NCBI GenBank assembly: GCA_029959605.1
Contig: JASCOC010000001.1
Location: forward strand, 1 to 64,000
DNA length: 64,000 nucleotides
Direction of reading: 5' to 3'
Origin: Lysobacteraceae bacterium PS02340
GTDB taxonomy: Bacteria; Pseudomonadota; Gammaproteobacteria; Xanthomonadales; Xanthomonadaceae
Made by a program: the position numbers and the translations under genes. Numbering within the stretch: the stretch's first letter is position 1; the number at the start of each line of letters is the position of its first letter. Under the pieces are notes generated by a model that saw only the letters and a list, made by a program, of their open reading frames with translations, was not told the origin of the DNA and searched no databases. Positions 22,131-29,905 of the stretch are shown piece after piece.

Positions 22131-22526
22131 ATGGAGGCGCGCACGGCCCGTTGCGCCTGCGGTCAGTTGCGGATCGACGTGTCCGGCGCGCCGGTGCGCG
22201 TATCCGTCTGCCATTGCTTGGACTGCCAGCGTCGCACCGGCAGCGCGTTCGGCGTGCAGGCACGGTTCCCGGCTGCGGCCACGCAGGTGCACGGCACGCA
22301 CGGCGAATACATACGTACCGGTGACAGCGGCGGCCGCATGCGCGCATCGTTCTGCCCGCAGTGCGGATCCACGGTGTTCTACGTCGTGGACGCGATGCCC
22401 GACCTGGTCGCGATTCCGGTCGGCGCGTTCGCCGATCCCGCATTTCCCGCGCCGGACGTCTCGTATTACGAAGAACGCATGCACGCCTGGCTGACGCTCG
22501 GCGACGACATGCGCCACGAACACTGA
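22131..22526 (+). CDS. GFA/CENP-V-family zinc-binding protein
   Basis: A 131-residue protein of the Mss4-like family that includes glutathione-dependent formaldehyde-activating enzyme; true function unknown for most members. The zinc ligands are visible: CACG near residue 8, CHCLDC near residue 27 and FCPQCGS near residue 75. Starts four bases after the recN stop, so it is probably co-transcribed although functionally unrelated. A glutathione or S-hydroxymethyl adduct role is a family guess only. Confidence 0.85.
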   Translation: MEARTARCACGQLRIDVSGAPVRVSVCHCLDCQRRTGSAFGVQARFPAAATQVHGTHGEYIRTGDSGGRMRASFCPQCGSTVFYVVDAMPDLVAIPVGAFADPAFPAPDVSYYEERMHAWLTLGDDMRHEH

Positions 22527-22562
22527 CCACCGCACGCGGAGCGGCGGCCGGCCCGGGATGCG

Positions 22563-22967
22563 TCAGCGCTTCTTGCGGACGTAGAGCACCAGCGAGTGTT
22601 CTTCGAGGATGTAGCCGTACTGGTCGGCGATCTGCCGCTGCAGTTCCTCGATCTCGGCGCTCTCGAACTCGATGATCTTGCCGCTGTCCACGTCGACCAT
22701 GTGATCGTGGTGGCCGCCGCGGTCGAGTTCATAGACGGCGTGGCCGCCTTCGAAGTTGTGCTTGAGCACGAGGCCGGCGGCCTCGAACTGGGTCAGGACG
22801 CGGTAGACGGTAGCCAGGCCGATCTCGTCGCCCTGCTCCAGCAGCTGGCGGTAGATGGCTTCGGCGGTCAGGTGCTGGCGCGGCGTGCGCTGCTCGAGCA
22901 ACTGCAGGATCCGCATCCGCGGATGGGTGACTTTCAGGCCGGCCTTGCGCAGGTCGAGCGATTCCAT
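22563..22967 (-). CDS. fur: Ferric uptake regulator Fur
   Basis: Iron-responsive repressor. 134 residues: winged-helix N-terminus (KVTHPRMRILQLLEQ) and a dimerisation/metal domain with GGHHDHMVDVDSG. The usual CxxC zinc pair seen in many Fur proteins is absent at the C-terminus (ends SLVLYVRKKR), as in several gamma-proteobacterial relatives. Start ATG 22967 with GGAGACACTC in front; a longer frame reaches into bamE but lacks coding character. Fur and bamE (omlA) are divergent neighbours in Xanthomonas as well. Confidence 0.97.
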   Translation of the reverse strand: MESLDLRKAGLKVTHPRMRILQLLEQRTPRQHLTAEAIYRQLLEQGDEIGLATVYRVLTQFEAAGLVLKHNFEGGHAVYELDRGGHHDHMVDVDSGKIIEFESAEIEELQRQIADQYGYILEEHSLVLYVRKKR

Positions 22968-23100
22968 GAGTGTCTCCGGACGGGCCGACGAAAAACGGGC
23001 CGGCATACCACTGGCGGTTGAACGCCAGCTGCCTGGATCGCGGTTGCGGCGTGGCCCGCAGTGTATCATCGGCCGGTCATTCCAGGCCGTCACCCACGAC

Positions 23101-23487
23101 ATGCACAAGCTTCTTCTCGTTCCGGTTCTTGCCCTCGCCACCAGTGGTTGCGGCCTGCTGTACAAGCAGCCGATCTACCAGGGCAACCTGATCGACGGCG
23201 CTGCGGTCGAGCAGCTGCAGGTCGGCATGGGCAAGGCGCAGGTCGAGGCGCTGCTGGGCACGCCGTCGATCGCCGACCCCTTCCACCACCAGCGTTGGGA
23301 CTACACCGCCTCGCAGCGCGTGGACCGTCGTGGCCGGACCGAAGTGAAGAACTTCACCCTGTTCTTCGAGAACGACCAGCTCGCACGCTGGGAAGGCGAA
23401 TACTTCCCGAAGCGCGACGAGGAACTGGCCGCGGAGATGCGCAAGTTCGGCAACCTGCCGCGCGAGAAGGGCAACCAGCGCCGCTGA
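23101..23487 (+). CDS. bamE: Outer membrane assembly lipoprotein BamE (OmlA/SmpA)
   Basis: Lipoprotein subunit of the BAM complex that inserts beta-barrel proteins. 128 residues: a short signal peptide with lipobox-like TSGC at residues 14-17, then YKQPIYQGNLIDG, the family signature LLGTPSIADPFHHQRWDY and NFTLFFENDQLARWEGEYFP. A TATCAT -10-like hexamer lies at 23064-23069, within the gap shared with the divergent fur promoter. Confidence 0.96.
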   Translation: MHKLLLVPVLALATSGCGLLYKQPIYQGNLIDGAAVEQLQVGMGKAQVEALLGTPSIADPFHHQRWDYTASQRVDRRGRTEVKNFTLFFENDQLARWEGEYFPKRDEELAAEMRKFGNLPREKGNQRR

Positions 23488-23507
23488 GCGGTCGCTGGTC
23501 CGCAGGT

Positions 23508-23786
23508 TCAGCCTTCGCCGCGACTCGCTGCCGCTCGGCGTCGGCGCGCATCCTTCGGATCGATCTGCAGCGCTTCGAGCAATTCCAGCCGATCGCCGTC
23601 TCGCAGCAGCGTCGATGGCTGCACCCTGACACCGAACACCGCATAGCCGGCGACCGCATCGAGCGCGGTCGGTGCGGTCCGGCGCATGACATCGATCGCA
23701 TCGGCGACGGTCGCCGTGTCCTCCAACTGCAGCGTCCAGTCATCGTGGTGCCCGGGCCGGGCCCGGACCACGCGTACCGCTTTCAC
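23508..23786 (-). CDS. rnfH: RnfH-family ubiquitin-like protein
   Basis: A 92-residue beta-grasp protein of unknown role, regularly encoded next to ratA. GTG start at 23784-23786, whose bases overlap the ratA stop (GTGA), so translation is coupled. Family features: VRVVRARPGHHDDWTLQL, the VFGVRVQPSTLLRDGDRLELLEAL block and a basic tail. The longer upstream frame runs antisense-free through ratA in another frame and is not coding. Confidence 0.93.
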   Translation of the reverse strand: MKAVRVVRARPGHHDDWTLQLEDTATVADAIDVMRRTAPTALDAVAGYAVFGVRVQPSTLLRDGDRLELLEALQIDPKDARRRRAAASRGEG

Positions 23787-24217
23787 GCAGCGGTCTCGTG
23801 TTCGGCCACCCGCACGAAATCGTCGACCATGCGGTCGGCGAGGCCTTTGAACCCGAGCGTGAGCGCGGGCAGCATCAAGCGGCTCTTGGGCTCGAATTCG
23901 AGCAGCAGCGTAACCTTGCAGGCGCCGTCGCCGAGCGTCCGGAAGGTCCAGCGGCCGTGCAGCGACTTGAATGGACCGTCGCGCAGCTGCATGTCGATGG
24001 TGTCGGGCGGCGACAACGTATTCTCGGTCGTGAACCAGGTGCGCAGTGCACCGAGGCCCAGATCCAGACGCGCGACCATGCGCGATTCGGTCGCCTCCTG
24101 GATTTCCGCGGCGTCGCACCAAGCGAAGCGGCGGGGATAGGCGGCGACATCGTTGACCAGCGCGTACATGCGCTCGGCGGGCTGCCCGACGAGGGCACTA
24201 CGTTCGATCTTGGGCAT
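23783..24217 (-). CDS. ratA: RatA-like START/COQ10-family protein
   Basis: A 144-residue START-fold protein. In E. coli the homologue (RatA/YfjG) blocks 70S association when overproduced; in mitochondria the relative Coq10 binds ubiquinone, and the physiological role here is undecided. Family features: VNDVAAYPRRFAWCDA and ADRMVDDFVRVA near the C-terminus. Divergent from smpB, overlapping rnfH: the same ratA-rnfH / smpB arrangement as in E. coli. Confidence 0.93.
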   Translation of the reverse strand: MPKIERSALVGQPAERMYALVNDVAAYPRRFAWCDAAEIQEATESRMVARLDLGLGALRTWFTTENTLSPPDTIDMQLRDGPFKSLHGRWTFRTLGDGACKVTLLLEFEPKSRLMLPALTLGFKGLADRMVDDFVRVAEHETAA

Positions 24218-24255
24218 GACTCGCCTGGGGGACCTGCTTCAGGGACAATGGACGG

Positions 24256-24756
24256 ATGAGCAAGAAGAGCGGCAAGGACAAGGATAAGGCAAACAGCACG
24301 GGCACCATCGCGCTCAACAAGCGCGCGCGCCACGAGTACTACTTCGAAGACCGCTTCGAAGCGGGCCTGGCGCTGCAGGGCTGGGAGCTGAAGGCGATCC
24401 GCGCGGGCCGCGCCCTCATCGGCGAGAGCTACGCGATGGTGCTGCACAACGAGCTGTTCCTGATCGGCGCGCAGATCACGCCGCTCAGCCAGGCCTCGTC
24501 GCACGTGATCGCCGATCCGCATCGCACGCGCAAGCTGCTGCTGCACCGGCGCGAGATCGACACGCTGATCGGACGCGTGCAGCGCGACGGCTACACCGTG
24601 GTGCCCACCGCGCTGTACTGGAAGGGCAACAAGGTCAAGGCCGAGGTGGTGCTGGCGAAGGGCAAGCAGAGCCACGACAAGCGCGACGTCGCGCGCGATC
24701 GCGACTGGGCGCGCGACAAGCAGCGCGCGATGCGCGCGTACAACAAGAACGCCTGA
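24256..24756 (+). CDS. smpB: SsrA-binding protein SmpB
   Basis: Binds tmRNA and mimics the codon-anticodon helix to rescue stalled ribosomes. 166 residues: NKRARHEYYFEDRFEAGLALQGWE, the OB-fold core, and a basic C-terminal tail (DKRDVARDRDWARDKQRAMR) that folds into the mRNA channel. The tmRNA gene is about 2.3 kb to the right, separated by a histidine kinase gene. Confidence 0.98.
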   Translation: MSKKSGKDKDKANSTGTIALNKRARHEYYFEDRFEAGLALQGWELKAIRAGRALIGESYAMVLHNELFLIGAQITPLSQASSHVIADPHRTRKLLLHRREIDTLIGRVQRDGYTVVPTALYWKGNKVKAEVVLAKGKQSHDKRDVARDRDWARDKQRAMRAYNKNA

Positions 24757-24795
24757 TCGACTTGGCTCGCGCCGCCAAGGGCGCGCGGCCTTCGA

Positions 24796-26997
24796 TCAGC
24801 GTCGCTGCAGGGTCGAGGCCAGCGTGAAGCGGAACGTCGCACCGCCATCGGGTCGCCCGGTGGCGTCGATCGCGCCGCCGTGGCGCTCGACGATGCGCCG
24901 CACCGAGGCCAGCCCCACGCCGTGGCCCTTGAACTCGTCGTCGCGATGCAGACGCTGGAACGGGCGGAACAGCTTGCCCGCGTAGTCGGCGTTGAACCCG
25001 GCGCCGTTGTCGGCGACGTAGAACACGCCACCCGGCTCGACGCCGAACTCGATCGTCGCGCGCGCGGTGTTCGCGGTGAACTTCCAGGCGTTGCCCAGCA
25101 GGTTCTCGAGCAGGTTGCGCACCAGCGCGGGATCGCCGTCGGCCTGCAGGTCCGGCGCGATGCGCACCGCGACCTCGCGGCCGGGTTCGGTCTGCCGCAG
25201 TTCCGACAGCACATCACCCGCCATGCGCGTGAGGTCGAGCGGCGCACGCTTGAACTCGCCGCGACTGATGCGCGACATCTTCAGCAGCGCATCGATCAGC
25301 TCATCCATGCGCGAAGCCGCGTTGCGCACGCGCGCCAGGTAATCCTGCCCCTGTGCATCGATGACCGCGTGGTAGCGCTCGGCGAGGATGCGACCGAACC
25401 CGTCGATGCTGCGCAGCGGCGCACGCAGATCGTGCGAGACGATATAGGCGAAGGATTCGAGCTCGTGATTGGCCTGGGTGAGTTCGCGCGTGCGCTGTTC
25501 GACGCGTGACTCCAGCGTGCGGTTGAGCGCGTGCACCTGCGCCTCCGCGCGCAGGCGCTCGGTCACGTCGTCGACCTGCACCAGCCGCGCGACGTCGCTG
25601 CCGTCGTCGCCGGGCATGAGGGTCGAGGCCAGATGCACCTCGCGGATGTCGCCATCGTGGCGTCGCAGCCTGCGCGTGCTGCGATGCACGCCTTCGCGCA
25701 GGGCCTGCATCTCCTGCGTGCGCGTGACGTCGTCGTGCGCATCGGCGAAGTAACTCCTGAACAGCGTGCCGTTCAACGTCGCCTGGCTGACGCCGGCGAT
25801 CTCGGCCATCGCCGGATTGCTTTCGAGAATCGCCCCGTTGCGATCGAGCAGCACCATGCCGATCGCCGAGTACTGCATCGCATTGCGGAAGCGTTGTTCG
25901 CTGCGCCGGTAGGAATCGCTGAGTCGGTGCGCGAGCGTCTCGGCGCGGGACTGGGTCTGCGCCAGCGTCATCACCACCGCGAACAGCAACAGCGATGCGA
26001 CCACGCCTGCGATGAGCGTGGCCTGTAGTTCGCGCATGCCGGCGGACGTGAGCGGGCCGACGTGCTGGAAGTCGTAGCGCCAGCTGCGGCCGTAAAGCTG
26101 CTGGGTCACGGTGTGCAGCACGCGGGTATCGCCCGACGGGTCGTCGACCCAGCCCTTGGAGGCCAGCAGCGGCGTCTCCGCGCCATTGCTGACGTCGACG
26201 ATGCGGAACGCCAGATTGCGGTCCACGGCGATCATCGAGCGGTCGATGAACTCCGCGGTGCGGAACGGCGCGTATACCCAGCCCACCAGTGCGTTCTCGC
26301 GACCGGCCTGCGACACCGGCAGCCGCGCGGTGCGATACACCGCCGCGAACAGCAGTACACCCGCCTGCCCCTCGCGCAAGTCGGGCCGCCGGCCCCCGGG
26401 CCCACCAACCCCCACTGCCCCGGGGGCGCGCGCCGCGCCCTGCGGGGCGCGGCGGGTCGGATCGCTGTACTGGTCGTAGCCAATGGCGAGTCGACTGGAG
26501 TCGATCTCGGGCTCAAAATAGAGGATCGCGCCGTAATGCGGTCGCACGCCACGCGGCGTCACCGAGAACAGGCCCTCGCCCGCCGCACGCTGACGCAACT
26601 GCAGTTCGGCCAGCGAGCGCGGATCGAGATAGGCGACGTAGCCGATCCCCATCATGCCGGGCAGCTGGCGGCGGATATCCAGGCCTTCGACATAGCCGCG
26701 CCACTGCCGTGCGGTCGGCGTTTCCACCGCTGCGCTGTGCAGCGCCACGCCGCCGCGGATGCTGAGCTCGTACTGCAGCAGTCGCTGGCGCACGGTTTCG
26801 GCCAGCTGGTCGGCATCGGCGATGAAACTCGCCTCCGCCAGTCGGCGCTCGCGCTCCCCGGCGCCTCGCGCATACAGCGCCACCATCAACAGCGAGCCCA
26901 GCAATACGAGACCGGCGAGCACATGACTCCGGCGCAGCCGCCAGGCGGACTGCACACGTGTGGGCGGGACGGGCGGATGTGGCGTGGACGCGGCCAT
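24796..26997 (-). CDS. CHASE-PAS sensor histidine kinase
   Basis: A membrane sensor kinase of about 733 residues. Order: first membrane helix (HVLAGLVLLGSLLMVAL, about residue 25-42), periplasmic CHASE domain, second membrane helix (about 328-346), a PAS domain (about 370-480), HisKA with the phospho-acceptor in YIVSHDLRAPLRS (His near 522), and HATPase_c with NLLGNAWKFT, VADNGAGFN and GHGVGLASVRR. Start ATG 26997 is chosen because a further-upstream frame runs into the tmRNA terminator. No response regulator is adjacent, so the partner is unknown. Within the CHASE domain, residues about 183-207 are an odd Gly/Pro/Arg-rich run encoded by G/C homopolymers, possibly a sequence error. Confidence 0.9.
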   Translation of the reverse strand: MAASTPHPPVPPTRVQSAWRLRRSHVLAGLVLLGSLLMVALYARGAGERERRLAEASFIADADQLAETVRQRLLQYELSIRGGVALHSAAVETPTARQWRGYVEGLDIRRQLPGMMGIGYVAYLDPRSLAELQLRQRAAGEGLFSVTPRGVRPHYGAILYFEPEIDSSRLAIGYDQYSDPTRRAPQGAARAPGAVGVGGPGGRRPDLREGQAGVLLFAAVYRTARLPVSQAGRENALVGWVYAPFRTAEFIDRSMIAVDRNLAFRIVDVSNGAETPLLASKGWVDDPSGDTRVLHTVTQQLYGRSWRYDFQHVGPLTSAGMRELQATLIAGVVASLLLFAVVMTLAQTQSRAETLAHRLSDSYRRSEQRFRNAMQYSAIGMVLLDRNGAILESNPAMAEIAGVSQATLNGTLFRSYFADAHDDVTRTQEMQALREGVHRSTRRLRRHDGDIREVHLASTLMPGDDGSDVARLVQVDDVTERLRAEAQVHALNRTLESRVEQRTRELTQANHELESFAYIVSHDLRAPLRSIDGFGRILAERYHAVIDAQGQDYLARVRNAASRMDELIDALLKMSRISRGEFKRAPLDLTRMAGDVLSELRQTEPGREVAVRIAPDLQADGDPALVRNLLENLLGNAWKFTANTARATIEFGVEPGGVFYVADNGAGFNADYAGKLFRPFQRLHRDDEFKGHGVGLASVRRIVERHGGAIDATGRPDGGATFRFTLASTLQRR

Positions 26998-27030
26998 CAC
27001 GACAGCATAACGAGCGCACGCGCATCGACC

Positions 27031-27065
27031 AAAAAAAAAACCGGGCCCGAAGGCCCGGTTTTTAG
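27031..27065 (-). terminator. Rho-independent terminator of tmRNA
   Basis: CCGGGCC (27041-27047) and GGCCCGG (27052-27058) around CGAA, followed on the minus strand by ten Ts (27031-27040). The other side also carries five Ts, so it could stop transcription from both directions. It lies six bases beyond the tmRNA 3' end. Confidence 0.95.
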
Positions 27066-27070
27066 ACATA

Positions 27071-27424
27071 TGGTGGAGGTGGCGGGAATCGAACCCGCGT
27101 CCGAAGGCACTCCATCCCCGGTACTACATGCTTAGCTCACCGTTGGATCTCGCCCTGTGGCAGCACGGTGTGCGAAGCGCACCCCAGGACCAGCCTGCTT
27201 TGGTTAAGCCGTGACTGACAGGCAGCCATCACAGCCGGTTCCGTGATAATGACCCTACATCTACGAGCACGGGCACAAGTAGGTTCGGGGCTTACGCCTT
27301 AAGCGGCGAGAGCGTAGTTGTCGTCGTTGGCAACTAAAAGTTTGCTACTGGATTAACGAGGAAAGTCGCCCCCTCGGCATGCACCAGGCAATTTCGCAAC
27401 CCCCGTCGAAGCCTGGGCACCCCC
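27071..27424 (-). ncRNA. ssrA: Transfer-messenger RNA (tmRNA)
   Basis: 354-base tmRNA with encoded CCA at 27071. The 5' GGGGGUG pairs with CACCUCC at the 3' end to form the acceptor stem, and the T-arm GGTTCGATTCC is present. The tag frame starts at resume codon GCC (27329-27331) and reads ANDDNYALAA before TAA (27299-27301), marking rescued peptides for ClpXP/ClpAP. The leading Ala is supplied by the charged tmRNA. Partner SmpB is encoded nearby. Confidence 0.98.
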
Positions 27425-27452
27425 GGGAGTCAGAAGTCGCTCTGACCCGGCC

Positions 27453-27480
27453 AGTATAGGGCCGATGCGGCGTATCTCAA
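27453..27480 (-). promoter_or_regulatory. Sigma-70-type promoter of tmRNA
   Basis: On the minus strand TTGAGA (27475-27480), 16 bases, TATACT (27453-27458), placing the start a little upstream of the mature 5' end at 27424; the short leader would be removed by RNase P. One of the best sigma-70 matches in this G+C-rich window. Confidence 0.75.
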
Positions 27481-27620
27481 GCACGGACATGGTGCGGCGC
27501 GCTTCCGGTTCACCTGCGCCTTGCGCGACGTGATCTCTGCGTGCAACGCACGTCCGGCGACCCTCGCGATCATGTCATCGGCTATACGTGTGCGTTGTTC
27601 CAAGCGCGCTGATAGCATGC

Positions 27621-27765
27621 GCGTCCCCTTGGGGAGTAGCCGGCTTCCGCATCGCGGAAGCGCCTGCATCAACACACTCGATCCGCATGATCGTGGTGCA
27701 GGCAACCAGTCCAGGTAGGCGAGACCAGCGGTGCATCGGCGCTACGGAGGTTGGGCGCGCCGGCG
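27621..27765 (+). ncRNA. yybP-ykoY manganese riboswitch
   Basis: The conserved blocks occur in order: GGGGAGUAGCC (27631-27641), a hairpin, CAACACACUC (27670-27679), a second variable arm, and GAGACC (27721-27726) followed by GGAGG (27747-27751). These are the Mn-binding L1 and L3 loops of the yybP-ykoY family. It precedes mntP, the standard partner, and would switch on Mn efflux when Mn is high. No other gene lies in the 27482-27620 stretch. Confidence 0.92.
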
Positions 27766-27805
27766 TGCCGTGCATCGTCTCCGCCCGACCCGAAGCAGTT
27801 CCCGC

Positions 27806-28399
27806 ATGTCCTTTCTATCGATCGTCCTGATCGGCTTCGCCATGTCCACCGATGCATTCGCGGCCGCCGTCGGCAAGGGCGCGGCGATGCAGCAGCCGCG
27901 GTTTCCCGAAGCGCTGCGCGCCGGCGCGATCTTCGGCGTCATCGAAGGCGTGACGCCGCTGATCGGCTGGGCGCTCGGCCTCGCTGCGGCGTCCTATGTC
28001 ACCGCGTGGGACCACTGGATCGCATTCGTGCTGCTCGGCGCGCTCGGCATCCGCATGGTGCTCGCCGGCCTCCGCAAGGACGCGCCCGACGATGCCGAAG
28101 GCGACGCACGCCCACACGGGTTCTGGAATCTCGCCGCGACCGGCTTCGCCACCAGTATCGACGCGATGGCGGTCGGCGTGGGCCTCGCATTTCTCGACGT
28201 CAACATCCTGCTGGTCGCGACCGTCATCGGCGTCTGCACGCTGGTCATGGTGACGACGGGGATCATGCTCGGCCGCGCACTCGGCGCGATCGTCGGCAAA
28301 CGCGCGGAAATCGTCGGCGGCCTGATCCTGATCGTCATCGGCAGCGTGATCCTGTACGAGCACCTGTCCGGCAAGGCGGGCGGTATCGGGATCGGCTGA
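27806..28399 (+). CDS. mntP: Manganese efflux pump MntP
   Basis: A 197-residue, six-helix membrane protein that exports Mn2+. The two homologous halves each carry the family signature: [17 protein letters not shown] near the N-terminus and [17 protein letters not shown] near residue 115, each with the conserved Asp that binds the ion. Start ATG 27806, about 40 bases after the riboswitch; the ribosome site is weak, fitting translational control by the riboswitch. Confidence 0.96.
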   Translation: MSFLSIVLIGFAMSTDAFAAAVGKGAAMQQPRFPEALRAGAIFGVIEGVTPLIGWALGLAAASYVTAWDHWIAFVLLGALGIRMVLAGLRKDAPDDAEGDARPHGFWNLAATGFATSIDAMAVGVGLAFLDVNILLVATVIGVCTLVMVTTGIMLGRALGAIVGKRAEIVGGLILIVIGSVILYEHLSGKAGGIGIG

Positions 28400-28473
28400 C
28401 TGCAACCGATTCACGGTCGCCTGACGCGCACGGACCGATGCTCGCGCCACGCCAGCCAGGCACGGAGCCGACC

Positions 28474-28971
28474 ATGAAAGTCCGTCGCGTCTACAGCACG
28501 CCGTCCCTGCAAGCTGCCGAAACAGCGGTCCGTGCCGCACGTGAAGCGGGCATCGCCGAAAACGACATCTCGCTCATCGCGCGCGGTGATGTCGAACTCG
28601 ACGCAATGCCCGAACATCAGAAGGAAGCACCGACCGACTTCAAGCACGCCGCCGTGCGCGGTGCCGGCATCGGTGGCGCGACGGGTCTGCTCGCAGGACT
28701 GGTCGCGGTCGCAGTGCCGCCGCTCGGGCTGACACTCGCGGGCGTCGCGTTGACGACCCTGGGCGGCGCGGCAGTCGGCACCTGGGCATCGTCACTGGTC
28801 GGCGCCTCCCTGCCCCATCCGATCCGCCAGAAATTCGAAGGCGAGATTGAAGCGGGTCGCGTGCTGGTGGTGATCGATGGCGAGGGCGACACGCTGGCAG
28901 GTGCCGAGGCCGCATTGCGCGACGCGGGCGCGCTGCATTTGCCGTACGGCGACCCGGCTGCGATGAGCTGA
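28474..28971 (+). CDS. Small protein with a glycine-rich membrane hairpin, function unknown
   Basis: A 165-residue protein, not firmly recognised. Residues 1-60 look like a soluble alpha/beta unit (RVYSTPSLQAAETAVRAAR). Then a hydrophobic Gly/Ala segment of about 45 residues (GAGIGGATGLLAGLVAVAV onward) could form a two-helix membrane hairpin, then a soluble tail (FEGEIEAGRVLVVIDGEG). This architecture resembles DUF1269-type and glycine-zipper stress proteins. Start ATG 28474 follows CACGGAGCCG. A separate transcript from mntP is likely (74-base gap). Confidence 0.8.
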   Translation: MKVRRVYSTPSLQAAETAVRAAREAGIAENDISLIARGDVELDAMPEHQKEAPTDFKHAAVRGAGIGGATGLLAGLVAVAVPPLGLTLAGVALTTLGGAAVGTWASSLVGASLPHPIRQKFEGEIEAGRVLVVIDGEGDTLAGAEAALRDAGALHLPYGDPAAMS

Positions 28972-29026
28972 GCGCAGCGATCGACACGGCAGCCAGCTTC
29001 GGCGAGCCCTTCGGATCCAGCTGTGA

Positions 29027-29536
29027 CTACGCCGTTTCGCACGCAGCGCGCGCGACGTGCTGGCGCGCGTCGTCGACCCAGACGACCGGCGCGACGCCGG
29101 GCCGCGCAATCACCACGGCCTGCGTGTAGCCGACATCACCGCCGAAGCCATCCTTCGAATTGACCTCCATGCAGACGATTTCGCCGTTCTGCAGGACCCG
29201 CTCGTGTCGAAACTCGGCCGTGGCGGGATTGCGCAGATGGTCGAGCACCAGTGCGCGTGCGAGCAGGCGCTTCGTGTTCGCGGGAGAGGCGCCCTGCTCT
29301 GCTGACACATTCTGCCTTTGATCGACGCCTGTAAGGGGCGGCTGCGAATTCAGGGTGGGTGGCGATGCGATCGTCGACGCGGATGACCCGGCCGGCGGGC
29401 TGGATGGCGCCGCGACCGGCGATGCATGCGATGCGCGCGCGGCATCGTATCCACGGCGCACCTCGTTCCAGGCGACACCTGCTCCAATCGCACCCATCAC
29501 GGCGATCGCGATCCACACTGATTTCGTGCGCTTCAT
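29027..29536 (-). CDS. Membrane-anchored hypothetical protein
   Basis: 169 residues. One N-terminal helix (VWIAIAVMGAIGAGVAW) anchors a Ser/Pro/Ala-rich periplasmic linker and a small C-terminal domain with RNPATAEFRHERVLQNGEIVCMEVNSKDGFGGDVGY. That last motif (a cysteine followed by EVN-KDGFGG-GY) recurs in many proteobacterial and phage-encoded proteins of unknown function. ATG 29536 is preceded by GGGAGGAGCG. No partner gene is adjacent. Confidence 0.8.
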   Translation of the reverse strand: MKRTKSVWIAIAVMGAIGAGVAWNEVRRGYDAARASHASPVAAPSSPPAGSSASTIASPPTLNSQPPLTGVDQRQNVSAEQGASPANTKRLLARALVLDHLRNPATAEFRHERVLQNGEIVCMEVNSKDGFGGDVGYTQAVVIARPGVAPVVWVDDARQHVARAACETA

Positions 29537-29718
29537 GTCGCTCCTCCCGAGCTGCAGATTGTCCTGTGCGCATTCCAGCGGCGGCAGAACACGAGCGCCG
29601 ATGGGCGAAACCGCAGCCACCGTCACCGCGTGGCGGCAACAAACGGGACATGGGAAGAGGCCAGACGGGTCGCGAGATGCAGCTGCAGCAACGTCGCGTA
29701 TGCAGCGCGGGACGAGAT

Positions 29719-29808
29719 TGGCGGAGAGAGTGGGATTCGAACCCACGGAAGGTTTGACCCTTCGGCGGTTTTCAAGACCGCTGCCTTAAACCACTCGGCC
29801 ATCTCTCC
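29719..29808 (-). tRNA. tRNA-Ser(UGA)
   Basis: 90 bases with encoded CCA (29719-29721). Acceptor stem GGAGAGA/TCTCTCC with discriminator G, a long variable arm as in serine tRNAs, anticodon TGA in loop CTTGAAA, and T-arm GGTTCGAATCC. Decodes UCA (and other UCN by wobble). It sits alone between unrelated genes. Confidence 0.97.
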
Positions 29809-29874
29809 GATGTGTCTCGCTTCATCACCTGCGCCGCTGACGCGATTGCGGCGGGCCGTCAAACGTCGAAGCAA

Positions 29875-29898
29875 ACGCCACGCGTGATCGCGTGGCGT
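29875..29898 (-). terminator. Hairpin after the LysR-type regulator gene
   Basis: ACGCCACGCG (29875-29884), loop tgat, CGCGTGGCGT (29889-29898): a perfect 10-bp stem right after the stop of the minus-strand regulator, followed by TTTGC on that strand. A plausible but weak intrinsic terminator that also insulates tRNA-Ser. Confidence 0.6.
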
Positions 29899-29905
29899 GG
29901 CGCGA

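Noticed and set aside
29876-29897. Attachment site at tRNA-Ser
   Set aside because: No integrase and no second copy of the tRNA 3' end was seen in the window; the palindrome fits a terminator.
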